This document shows positions 52,607 through 59,930 of a stretch of DNA of 64,000 nucleotides, piece after piece (the first letter of the stretch is position 1; the number at the start of each line of letters is the position of its first letter). The notes below the pieces were generated by a model. That model had not been told where the DNA came from. It worked only from the letters and a program-made list of their open reading frames with translations, and searched no databases. Location: positions 61,497-125,496 of the forward strand of contig NZ_BONZ01000066.1 in the NCBI RefSeq assembly GCF_016862975.1, given 5' to 3'. The stretch is from Rugosimonospora africana. Lineage in GTDB: Bacteria > Actinomycetota > Actinomycetes > Mycobacteriales > Micromonosporaceae. Both the position numbers and the translations under genes were made by a program.

Positions 52607-53641
52607 ATGCCGGTCAGCGCCGAGCGCTTCGGGACCACCCCGGACGGCGAGGAGGTCGACCGCTACACGCTCTCGGTCGGCCAGATCCGGCTCCAGGTGC
52701 TCAGCTACGGCGGCGCGGTGTGCGCGATCGAGGCGCCGGACCGCGAGGGGCGGCTGGCCAACGTGGTACTCGGCCTGCCGACGCTCGCCGGCTACGTGCA
52801 CCGCAGCCCGTACTTCGGCTGCATCACCGGCCGGTACGCCAACCGGATCGCCGGCGGCCGGTTCACTCTGGACGGGCGGCCGTACCACATCCCGCTCAAC
52901 GACGGCCCCCACGCCATCCACGGCGGGGGCATCGGGCTGGACAAGCGGGTGTGGAAGGTAGAGGAGTGCGGGGACGCGGCGATCCGGCTGCACCACACCA
53001 GTCCAGACGGCGACCAGGGCTTCCCCGGCACGCTGGACCTCAGCGTGGGCTACACGCTGAGCGAGGACGGCCAGTGGCGCATCGACTACGCCGCGACCAC
53101 CGACGCGCCGACCGTACTGAACCTCACCAACCACAGCTACTTCAACCTGGCCGGTGAGGGCAGCGGCGACGTATACCGGCACGTGGTGCAGATCGACGCC
53201 GACCGGTACACGCCGGTGGGGCCGGGGCAGATCCCGACCGGCACGATCGAGCAGGTCGCCGGTACCCCGCTGGACTTCACCTCGCCGACTGAGGTGGGTA
53301 CCCGCATCCGGGACGGCTTCCCGCAACTGGTGACCGGGCACGGGTACGACCACAACTACGTCCTGCGCGGCGGGGACGTGGCCGCCCGGGTCGTGGAGCC
53401 GGAGTCGGGGCGCACGCTGTCGGTACGCACCACTGAGCCGGGGATGCAGTTCTACACCGGCAACTTCCTCGACGGCACGCTGGTCGGGCCGGCCGGGCGG
53501 GCGTACCGGCAGGGCGACGGGCTGGCGCTGGAGACCCAACACTTCCCGGACTCGCCCAACCAGCCGAACTTCCCGTCCACCGTGCTGCGCCCCGGGCAGG
53601 AATTCCGCAGCACCACGGTCTACACCTTCGGCGTCGAGTGA
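52607..53641 (+). CDS. galM: Aldose 1-epimerase (galactose mutarotase)
   Basis: 344-residue galactose mutarotase family enzyme that interconverts alpha and beta anomers of aldoses. Conserved residues are the NRIAGGRFTLDG strand, the base/acid His in NLTNHSYFNLAGEGSG, and the catalytic Glu near the C-terminus (LALETQHFPDSPNQPNFPS). ATG 52607 is preceded by AAGGAG. It is monocistronic here, between PadR and the ABC exporter genes. Galactose genes are not adjacent, so it may serve general sugar metabolism. Confidence 0.92.
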   Translation: MPVSAERFGTTPDGEEVDRYTLSVGQIRLQVLSYGGAVCAIEAPDREGRLANVVLGLPTLAGYVHRSPYFGCITGRYANRIAGGRFTLDGRPYHIPLNDGPHAIHGGGIGLDKRVWKVEECGDAAIRLHHTSPDGDQGFPGTLDLSVGYTLSEDGQWRIDYAATTDAPTVLNLTNHSYFNLAGEGSGDVYRHVVQIDADRYTPVGPGQIPTGTIEQVAGTPLDFTSPTEVGTRIRDGFPQLVTGHGYDHNYVLRGGDVAARVVEPESGRTLSVRTTEPGMQFYTGNFLDGTLVGPAGRAYRQGDGLALETQHFPDSPNQPNFPSTVLRPGQEFRSTTVYTFGVE

Positions 53642-53722
53642 CGCCACCAGTGCCACACAATGCCGGCGGCCGATTCGAGGGTGCCGGCGCTGGCTGAGCC
53701 GGGGGCACGTCAAGGACGGTGG

Positions 53723-54529
53723 TCAAGCGTCCCGGCGGCACAGCAGCAGTCCGCCGGCCAGCAGGGCCGCGGCGGCCCAGGCGGCCAGCACGCCGAGGCC
53801 GGCCCACGGACCGATGACCAGCCGCGAGGTGTCGGTGGTCGCCTGGACGTCGAGCCCGGCGGTCATCGGCGCGAGCTGTTGGAGATGACGCTGCCAGTGC
53901 GGGTTCGTGACGACCAGGGTGGTCAGCGGAAACAGGTACAGCAGTCCGAGGACCAACCCGATGGCCGCGGCGGAGTCGCGGACGGCGGCGGTGATGCCGA
54001 GGCTGAGCAGGGCGATCAGGACCAGGTACGCGACCGAGCCGGCCGCGGCGCGCAGCACCGCGCCATCGCCGGGCGACAGCGACGGGTGGCCGTGGGCCAC
54101 GTCGAAGCCGTTGCCCGGCAGCACGAACCGCCCGGCCAGCAGGCAACCGAGTACCGCGACGGCCGCAGCCGCGGCCACCACGCCGGCCAGCACGACCGCC
54201 TTCGTGGCCAGGACGGTGACCCGGCGGGGGATGGCCACGAGGGTGGTGCGGATCAGGCCGGTGCTGTGCTCACCGCTGATCGCCAGGACGGCGAGGACGG
54301 CGAAGAACGCCTGCCCGAGCGAGACGCCGGTCAAGGCCACCCTGACCGGATCGGCGTCGCACCCGCCGGCCGGGCAGCGCACCGTGGCGTCCGTGGCCGC
54401 GCCGGTGGCGACGGTCGCGACCACGAGCCCCAGCAGCAGCCAGGCCGGGCCGGGGGTGGTGCGCAGCTTCGTCCACTCGGCGCGTAGCGCCCGGCCGGCC
54501 CCGGACAGTGGCGGCCGGGCCGCGCTCAC
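53723..54529 (-). CDS. ABC transporter permease, ABC-2 type, subunit B
   Basis: 268-residue permease with about six membrane helices and the characteristic LRAEWTKLRT at the N-terminus, found in small ABC-2 exporters. It begins GTG 54529, overlapping the stop of the preceding permease by 4 bp (GTGA). It is the third gene of the ABC cassette: ATPase, permease, permease. Longer frames to the right are shadows of the neighbouring permease. The C-terminal helices end with CRRDA. Confidence 0.88.
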   Translation of the reverse strand: MSAARPPLSGAGRALRAEWTKLRTTPGPAWLLLGLVVATVATGAATDATVRCPAGGCDADPVRVALTGVSLGQAFFAVLAVLAISGEHSTGLIRTTLVAIPRRVTVLATKAVVLAGVVAAAAAVAVLGCLLAGRFVLPGNGFDVAHGHPSLSPGDGAVLRAAAGSVAYLVLIALLSLGITAAVRDSAAAIGLVLGLLYLFPLTTLVVTNPHWQRHLQQLAPMTAGLDVQATTDTSRLVIGPWAGLGVLAAWAAAALLAGGLLLCRRDA

Positions 54530-56070
54530 GCGTCCCTCCGCCGGATCGCGACCACGGCGAGCCCCATGGCAAGCGCCGCCCAGCCGACCAGGACACCGAG
54601 ACCGGCCCAGGGCGGCAGGGGGAAATAGCCGGAGGCCGGGGTGTAGAGGTTGTCGACCTGCGGGTACCGCGGTGCGCTCTGCTGGATCGCGAACGCGGCG
54701 GCCGGGCTGATCCGCAGCAGCCACTGCGCGGCGGCGGCCGGCAGCACCGAGATGGCCAGCAGGTACGGCAGGACGATCAGCACGACCACGCTGGCGACCG
54801 CGGCGGCACTGCGCCGCAGCAGTGCGCCGATCGCCAGAGCCAGGACGGCGGCCACGGCCAGCAGCGCGGCGGTGCCGACGACCAGCCGCACCTGGGTGGC
54901 GACGGTGGCCGGGTGCAGATAGACGCCGTGGTCGCGCAGGACCCGCTGACCGAGGGTGACCACGACCGCCGCGGCCACCAGGCCGGTCGCGAACGCCACC
55001 GCGCCGACGACCGCGGCCTTGGCGGCCAGGACCCCGCCTCGGCGGGGGGTCGCGCTCAACGTCGTGTGGATCAGGCCGCGCCGGTACTCGGCGGTGATGA
55101 ACAGCGTCGCGACCACGGTGACGGCGATCAGTGCCAGGAACGTTCCGATCAGCGTCTGGGTGACGGTGGTACCAAGGCCGGTGGCGCCGGCGACCGCCGG
55201 GGCGATGTCGCCCGAGCCGCTGACCGTCAGCGTCCCGCCGGTATCGGTGAACTCGCCGCGCATCAGCGGCGGCGCGTTGTCGGGCAGGCCGAACGCCTCA
55301 CCGGTCCACGGGCCGCCGGACCAGCCACCCTTTCCGTCGAGGTGATCGAAGACGGCGGTGGCCCGGGTCGGGCCGGTCTCCGCTCCGGCCGGGCCGAGCA
55401 GGCCGCTCGGGGTCTGGGCGTACGGCGGTGACGTGGTGAACAGCCCGGCCGGTACGGTGGCCGGCAACCCGGGCAGGCGTACCCGGGCCACGGTCGTCCA
55501 GCGGGTACCGTCGGCCGACGCCTCGCCGGTGATCCGGTCACCGGTACGGGTCAGCCGCAGCCAGCGCGGCGAGGTCGCGGTGACCGTACCCGGCGGGCCG
55601 GCCACGTCGCCGGTGTAGTTGTCCTGCATCCGCACCCCGTGCGCGCCGGTGACCATGATCGCGGCGTACGCCGCTCCCGGCCGGGTACTGGCCCGCACGA
55701 TCAGTCCGGCCTTGGCCCATCCGATCACGCCGGGTCGAGTACCGACCGGTGCCGTCGGGTCGGTGGGCATCGCGGGCAGCAGGCCGGTCAAGGACGTGAC
55801 CCGCACGGTGAGGCTGCCGTCGGCGGTCAGCGGGCGGTGGACGAAGTAGTAGCTGTCGCTGACCTCCTGGCCGCCCGGGCCGACTGGCAGCACGCACGCG
55901 GAGTCGGGCCCGCGGGTACCGCAGGAGCCGTTCTCCCCGGGGGCCAGCCCCATCGCCATGACTCCCAGGGCCGCGCCCAGTACCGCCACGACCCAGGCCC
56001 GTACCGTGCGGAACTTGGTCCACTCGGCGTGCACCAGCGCGACCAGGCCGGCGCGGGTACCGGCGCTCAT
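54526..56070 (-). CDS. ABC permease with a lectin-like extracytoplasmic domain
   Basis: 514-residue permease. HAEWTKFRTVRAW leads into helix 1 (residues 27-42). Then comes an external insertion of about 270 residues whose core (VRVTSLTG, WAKAGLIVRAS, PRWLRLTRTGDRITG, ASADGTRWTTVARVRLP) resembles DUF1349/concanavalin-type jelly-roll domains. About five more helices follow, to residue 512. The insertion lies between the first two helices and is unusual for an export permease; it may bind a ligand and act as a sensor. ATG 56070 overlaps the ATPase stop by 4 bp (ATGA). Confidence 0.85.
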   Translation of the reverse strand: MSAGTRAGLVALVHAEWTKFRTVRAWVVAVLGAALGVMAMGLAPGENGSCGTRGPDSACVLPVGPGGQEVSDSYYFVHRPLTADGSLTVRVTSLTGLLPAMPTDPTAPVGTRPGVIGWAKAGLIVRASTRPGAAYAAIMVTGAHGVRMQDNYTGDVAGPPGTVTATSPRWLRLTRTGDRITGEASADGTRWTTVARVRLPGLPATVPAGLFTTSPPYAQTPSGLLGPAGAETGPTRATAVFDHLDGKGGWSGGPWTGEAFGLPDNAPPLMRGEFTDTGGTLTVSGSGDIAPAVAGATGLGTTVTQTLIGTFLALIAVTVVATLFITAEYRRGLIHTTLSATPRRGGVLAAKAAVVGAVAFATGLVAAAVVVTLGQRVLRDHGVYLHPATVATQVRLVVGTAALLAVAAVLALAIGALLRRSAAAVASVVVLIVLPYLLAISVLPAAAAQWLLRISPAAAFAIQQSAPRYPQVDNLYTPASGYFPLPPWAGLGVLVGWAALAMGLAVVAIRRRDA

Positions 56071-56999
56071 CGGGCTTCCTCCGGCGTGGCCGCGCGGAAC
56101 TCGACCGCGTCGCGGGTCAGCCGCAGGTACGCCTGTTCCAGCGTGGCCCGCTGCGCGGACACCTCCGAGAACGGCACCCCGTGCCGGCTGAGCAGGCTCA
56201 CCACCGCCTCCGTGGTCAGCCCGCCGACCGTCGCCGCGTCCGGTCCGGTGGCGACCACCGTGGCGCCGGCACCCGCCAGTACCGCCGAGGCCCGGGCGAG
56301 TGCGGCGCTGCGCAACGTGACCGCGTCGCCGGAGGCCGCCGCGAGCAGCTGCGCCACGCTGGTATCGGCGATGACCCGACCGTGGCCGACCACGACCAGG
56401 TGATCGGCGGCGTCCTGCAGCTCGCCCATCAGGTGGCTGGACACCAGAACGGCCCGGCCCTGCGCGGCCAGCCCGCGCAGGAAGGCGCGCGTCCACACGA
56501 TGCCCTCCGGGTCCATGCCGTTGAACGGCTCGTCGAGGATCAGCGTCGGCGGGTCGCCGAGCATGGCCGCCGCGATGCCCAGCCGCTGGCGCATACCGAG
56601 CGAGAAACCACCGGCCCGCCGCCGGGCCACTGCGGCCAGCCCGGCCTCCTCCAGCACCGTGTCGACCCGCCGTGCGGACAGCCCCTGCGAGTGCGCCAGC
56701 CACAGCAGGTGGTTGCGGGCCGTGCGGGCCGGCTGCAACGCCGAGGCGTCGAGCAGGGAGCCGACCTGGCACAGCGGGCGCGGCAGACTGCGGTACGGGC
56801 GGCCGCCGACCAGGGCACGGCCGGCGTCGGGTGCGTCCAGGCCGAGGATCACCCGCATCGTGGTGGACTTGCCCGCCCCGTTGGGCCCGACGAACCCGGT
56901 GACCTGACCCGGTTGGATGGTGAACGACATCCCGTCCAGCGCCACCGTCGACCCGAACCGTTTACGCAGCCCGCTCACCATGATCGGCGCGTCACTCAT
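56067..56999 (-). CDS. ABC transporter ATP-binding protein
   Basis: 310-residue ATPase of the DrrA/CcmA class. It has Walker A GPNGAGKST, the signature SLGMRQRLGIAAAMLGDP and Walker B TLILDEPFNG, with the H-loop in VSSHLMGEL. The C-terminal extension beyond residue 220 is typical for this class. ATG 56999 has no strong ribosome binding site. It drives the two permeases downstream and is divergent from the response regulator. Confidence 0.92.
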   Translation of the reverse strand: MSDAPIMVSGLRKRFGSTVALDGMSFTIQPGQVTGFVGPNGAGKSTTMRVILGLDAPDAGRALVGGRPYRSLPRPLCQVGSLLDASALQPARTARNHLLWLAHSQGLSARRVDTVLEEAGLAAVARRRAGGFSLGMRQRLGIAAAMLGDPPTLILDEPFNGMDPEGIVWTRAFLRGLAAQGRAVLVSSHLMGELQDAADHLVVVGHGRVIADTSVAQLLAAASGDAVTLRSAALARASAVLAGAGATVVATGPDAATVGGLTTEAVVSLLSRHGVPFSEVSAQRATLEQAYLRLTRDAVEFRAATPEEAR

Positions 57000-57158
57000 C
57001 GCGTTTCCCTCCCGTTGTCTCGCACTGCCCGTGTTTGTACGCGTGGGGCGGTGTCGGCCCGGTGTGCGCCGCTGACACCTGGGTGACACCACGCGGCTGG
57101 CACAGTGGCCCGGTACCCGCGGGTGCCGGTACCGTCGGGCCTGCGCGAGGAACTGCGG

Positions 57159-57830
57159 ATGTGCGTCATGAGAGTCCTGGTAGTCGAAGACTTCGAAATC
57201 CTGGCCCGGACCATCGCCACCGGCCTGCGCCGCGAGGGCATGGCCGTCGACCTGGCCTACGACGGCGCCGACGCGCTGGAGCACCTGGTCGCGACCCGGT
57301 ACGACATCGTCGTGCTCGACCGGGACCTGCCCCGGGTCCACGGCGACGACGTCTGCCGGCAGATCGTGGCCGGGCACCCGCACAGCCGCGTGCTGATGCT
57401 CACCGCCGCCGGCGCGGTCACCGACCGGGTCGAGGGCCTCGGCCTGGGCGCGGACGACTACCTACCCAAACCGTTCGACTTCGCCGAACTCGTCGCCCGG
57501 ATCCGCGCCATCGCCCGCCGCCCGACCAGCGCGTTGCCCCCGACGCTGAGCAGCGGCCAGATCACCCTGGACCCCAGCCTGCGTACGGCCACCCGCGCCG
57601 GGCACCGCCTGGAGCTGAGCCCGAAGGAGTTCGCCGTGCTGGAATGCCTGCTGGCCGCCGACGGTCGGCTGGTGACCGCCGAAGAGCTGCTCGAACGGGT
57701 CTGGGACGAAGCCGCCGACCCGTTCACCACCACGGTCAAGACGACCATCCGGCGGCTGCGGGCCAAGCTCGGCGACCCACCCGTGATCCACACCGTACGC
57801 GAGGGTGGCTACCGGATCGAAGCGCCGTGA
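57159..57830 (+). CDS. OmpR-type response regulator
   Basis: 223-residue regulator. The receiver has VVEDFEIL at the acidic start, the phospho-Asp in IVVLDRDLPR and Lys in YLPKPFDFAEL. The winged helix lies at residues 135-220 (LSPKEFAVLECLLAADGRL, TVKTTIRRLRAKLGDPPVI). ATG 57159 is preferred because GAGG lies eight bases upstream; ATG 57168 is three codons downstream. The stop overlaps the kinase start. It is divergent from the ABC cassette, a common arrangement in which it controls transporter expression. Confidence 0.9.
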   Translation: MCVMRVLVVEDFEILARTIATGLRREGMAVDLAYDGADALEHLVATRYDIVVLDRDLPRVHGDDVCRQIVAGHPHSRVLMLTAAGAVTDRVEGLGLGADDYLPKPFDFAELVARIRAIARRPTSALPPTLSSGQITLDPSLRTATRAGHRLELSPKEFAVLECLLAADGRLVTAEELLERVWDEAADPFTTTVKTTIRRLRAKLGDPPVIHTVREGGYRIEAP

Positions 57831-58900
57831 GCCGCCGACGACGGCGAAGCCTGCGTACCCGGCTGACCCTGCTGTACGCCGGCCCGTTCCTGCTGTGCGG
57901 TGCCATCCTGCTCGCCGTACCGGTGCTGAGCCTGAACAACACGGTTCCCGCCGACCCTCAGGCCCTCCCGGCCCCGGAGCCCACCGGTCTCGAGCTGACC
58001 CAGCAGCACACCGTGCTCACCGCCTCGGCGATCGGTCTGTGCGGCATGGCGCTCGTGTCGCTGGTACTCGGCTGGCTGGTGGCCGGACGGTTCCTCAAAC
58101 CGTTGAAAACCATCACCGCGACCGCCCGTGACATCTCGGCCACCAGCCTGGACCGCCGCCTCGACCTGACCGGCCGCAACGAACTGACCGACCTCGCCGA
58201 CACCCTCGACGAACTGTTCGCGCGGCTGCAGGCGGCGTTCGTCGCGCAGCGGCACTTCGTGGCCAACGCCTCCCACGAGCTGCGCACCCCGCTGACCGCC
58301 CAGCGTGCCCTGCTGCAGGTGACCCTGGCCGACCCGCGGGCCACCACCGACGAGCTGCGGGCCGCCTGCGAGGACCTGCTGATGCTGGGCGAGACGCAGG
58401 AGCGGCTGATCGCCGCGTTGTTGACGCTGGCCAGCAGCGAACAGCCGGTCGAGAAGGGTGAGCCGTTCGACCTCGCCGACCTGGCCCGCGACGTGGTCCT
58501 GGAACGCGGCCCCGAGGCGCAGCGCCGTGGCGTCCACCTGCACACGGCGCTCGGCGCGGCCCCGGTCACGGGCAATCGGCAACTGGTGACCAGCCTGGTG
58601 GCCAACCTTGTGGACAATGCGGTGCGGTACAACACGAACCCGGGGCGCGTCGAAGTGTCGACGGCGACGGACGGTGGACGGGCGAGCCTCACGGTACGCA
58701 ACACCGGACCGGTGGTGCCGCCGGACCAGATCGGGCGCCTGTTCGAGCCGTTCCAGCAACTCGACGGGCAACGCATCCGCCACTCCGACGGCCACGGGCT
58801 CGGGCTGGCCATTGTCCGCGCGGTCGCCACGGCGCACGGCGCCACACTGGTCGCGGAGGCGGCACCCGGAGGCGGCCTGACCGTTCAGGTCGGGTTCTGA
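57827..58900 (+). CDS. Sensor histidine kinase paired with the OmpR regulator
   Basis: 357-residue kinase. Two helices (residues 9-31 and about 67-87) flank a short external loop of about 36 residues. A HAMP domain (about 88-140) leads to the phospho-His in FVANASHELRTPLTA and the HATPase with NLVDNAVRYN and GHGLGLAIVRAVA. The GTG at 57827 overlaps the regulator stop. The short external loop fits intramembrane-sensing kinases, which often sense cell-wall-active agents through an ABC exporter. Confidence 0.9.
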   Translation: MSRRRRRSLRTRLTLLYAGPFLLCGAILLAVPVLSLNNTVPADPQALPAPEPTGLELTQQHTVLTASAIGLCGMALVSLVLGWLVAGRFLKPLKTITATARDISATSLDRRLDLTGRNELTDLADTLDELFARLQAAFVAQRHFVANASHELRTPLTAQRALLQVTLADPRATTDELRAACEDLLMLGETQERLIAALLTLASSEQPVEKGEPFDLADLARDVVLERGPEAQRRGVHLHTALGAAPVTGNRQLVTSLVANLVDNAVRYNTNPGRVEVSTATDGGRASLTVRNTGPVVPPDQIGRLFEPFQQLDGQRIRHSDGHGLGLAIVRAVATAHGATLVAEAAPGGGLTVQVGF

Positions 58901-58948
58901 CCGGCCGCGCGCCGCCGGAACCGTGCGGCCCCGGCGACGCGCACGGGC

Positions 58949-59170
58949 TCAGTCCGCGAGCTTCGCGATGGCCTGAGCGGCCAGGAAGTACTGGTTGGTG
59001 CCGAGCTGACGGATGGTCTTGATGCCCAGGGCCTGCTTGATCAGCTCTGCGGCGTTGTCGGACACACCCGCGAGCGCGGCCACCGGCGCGTCCGCGAGCT
59101 CCTGCACGGTCTTGTCCTGGTACGCCTTGTCAAGCTTGCTCTCGGCTCCCTGCACGGGATCCCCCTTCAT
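58949..59170 (-). CDS. Small helix-hairpin-helix-like protein
   Basis: 73-residue protein. After a charged start (MKGDPVQGAESKLDKAYQDK), the rest reads as two or three helices, including the helix-hairpin-helix-like APVAALAGVSDNAAELIKQA and LGIKTIRQLGTNQYF, which may bind DNA or another protein. I do not recognise a specific family. It is divergent from the kinase-like gene at 59273. Start ATG 59170, weak ribosome binding site. Confidence 0.6.
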   Translation of the reverse strand: MKGDPVQGAESKLDKAYQDKTVQELADAPVAALAGVSDNAAELIKQALGIKTIRQLGTNQYFLAAQAIAKLAD

Positions 59171-59272
59171 CGACGAGGCCCGCCGGCCGGCGGGCCGCCG
59201 CGTACGGTACGCCAGCATTGTGGGGCATTGGAAAGGGGGCCAAGGCGGTCCGGCTGTGCGAAGGTACTGATC

Positions 59273-59926
59273 GTGGCCACCTCCCATCCCACCGTGCTGG
59301 CCGGCGCACGCTCAGCTATCGAGCCGCTGTTGGCCGGCGGCCAGGACCGGATCCTGGTCGGCATCGCCGGGCCGCCGGCTGCTGGCAAGTCGACGCTGGC
59401 CGCCACGTTGGCCGCGGACCTGCGCGCCGATCTCGGGGAGGGCGCGGCGGTCGCCGTACCGATGGACGGGTTCCACCTGTCCAACACGCAACTGGCCCGG
59501 CTCGGGTTGACCAACCGCAAGGGCGCACCGGACACGTTCGACGCCTGGGGCTTCGCCGCGCTGCTGCGCCGGCTGCGCAGCCCGCAGGCCGGTGAGGTGG
59601 TGTACGCGCCGGAGTACAGCCGGGTGGTGCACGAGTCGATCGGCGGAGTCGTCCCGGTACCGGCACAGACCCGGGTGGTCGTCGTGGAGGGCAACTACCT
59701 GCTGCTGCCCTCGCCACCCTGGACGCTGGCCCGCAAGCAGCTGGACCTGGTGCTGTACCTGGACGCGGCCACACCGGTACGGGTGGACGCGCTGCTGCGC
59801 CGGCAACGTGCCCGGGGACTGGCCGCGGCCGCCGCGCACGATTGGGTACAGCGCAGCGACGAGGCCAACGCCGCGCTGATCCAGACCACGATGCGGTACG
59901 CGGACGTGGTGCTGACCCGCCCCTGA
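59273..59926 (+). CDS. Nucleoside/nucleotide kinase, P-loop family (PRK-like)
   Basis: 217-residue P-loop kinase. Walker A is GIAGPPAAGKST, the substrate motif is PMDGFHLSNTQL (uridine kinase/phosphoribulokinase and pantothenate-kinase type), and VVVVEGNYLLLP gives the third strand. The family includes uridine kinase-like and fructose-related sugar kinases. Start GTG 59273 has no strong ribosome binding site. It is convergent with the TgpA gene, 4 bp apart. Confidence 0.87.
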   Translation: MATSHPTVLAGARSAIEPLLAGGQDRILVGIAGPPAAGKSTLAATLAADLRADLGEGAAVAVPMDGFHLSNTQLARLGLTNRKGAPDTFDAWGFAALLRRLRSPQAGEVVYAPEYSRVVHESIGGVVPVPAQTRVVVVEGNYLLLPSPPWTLARKQLDLVLYLDAATPVRVDALLRRQRARGLAAAAAHDWVQRSDEANAALIQTTMRYADVVLTRP

Positions 59927-59930
59927 CCGC

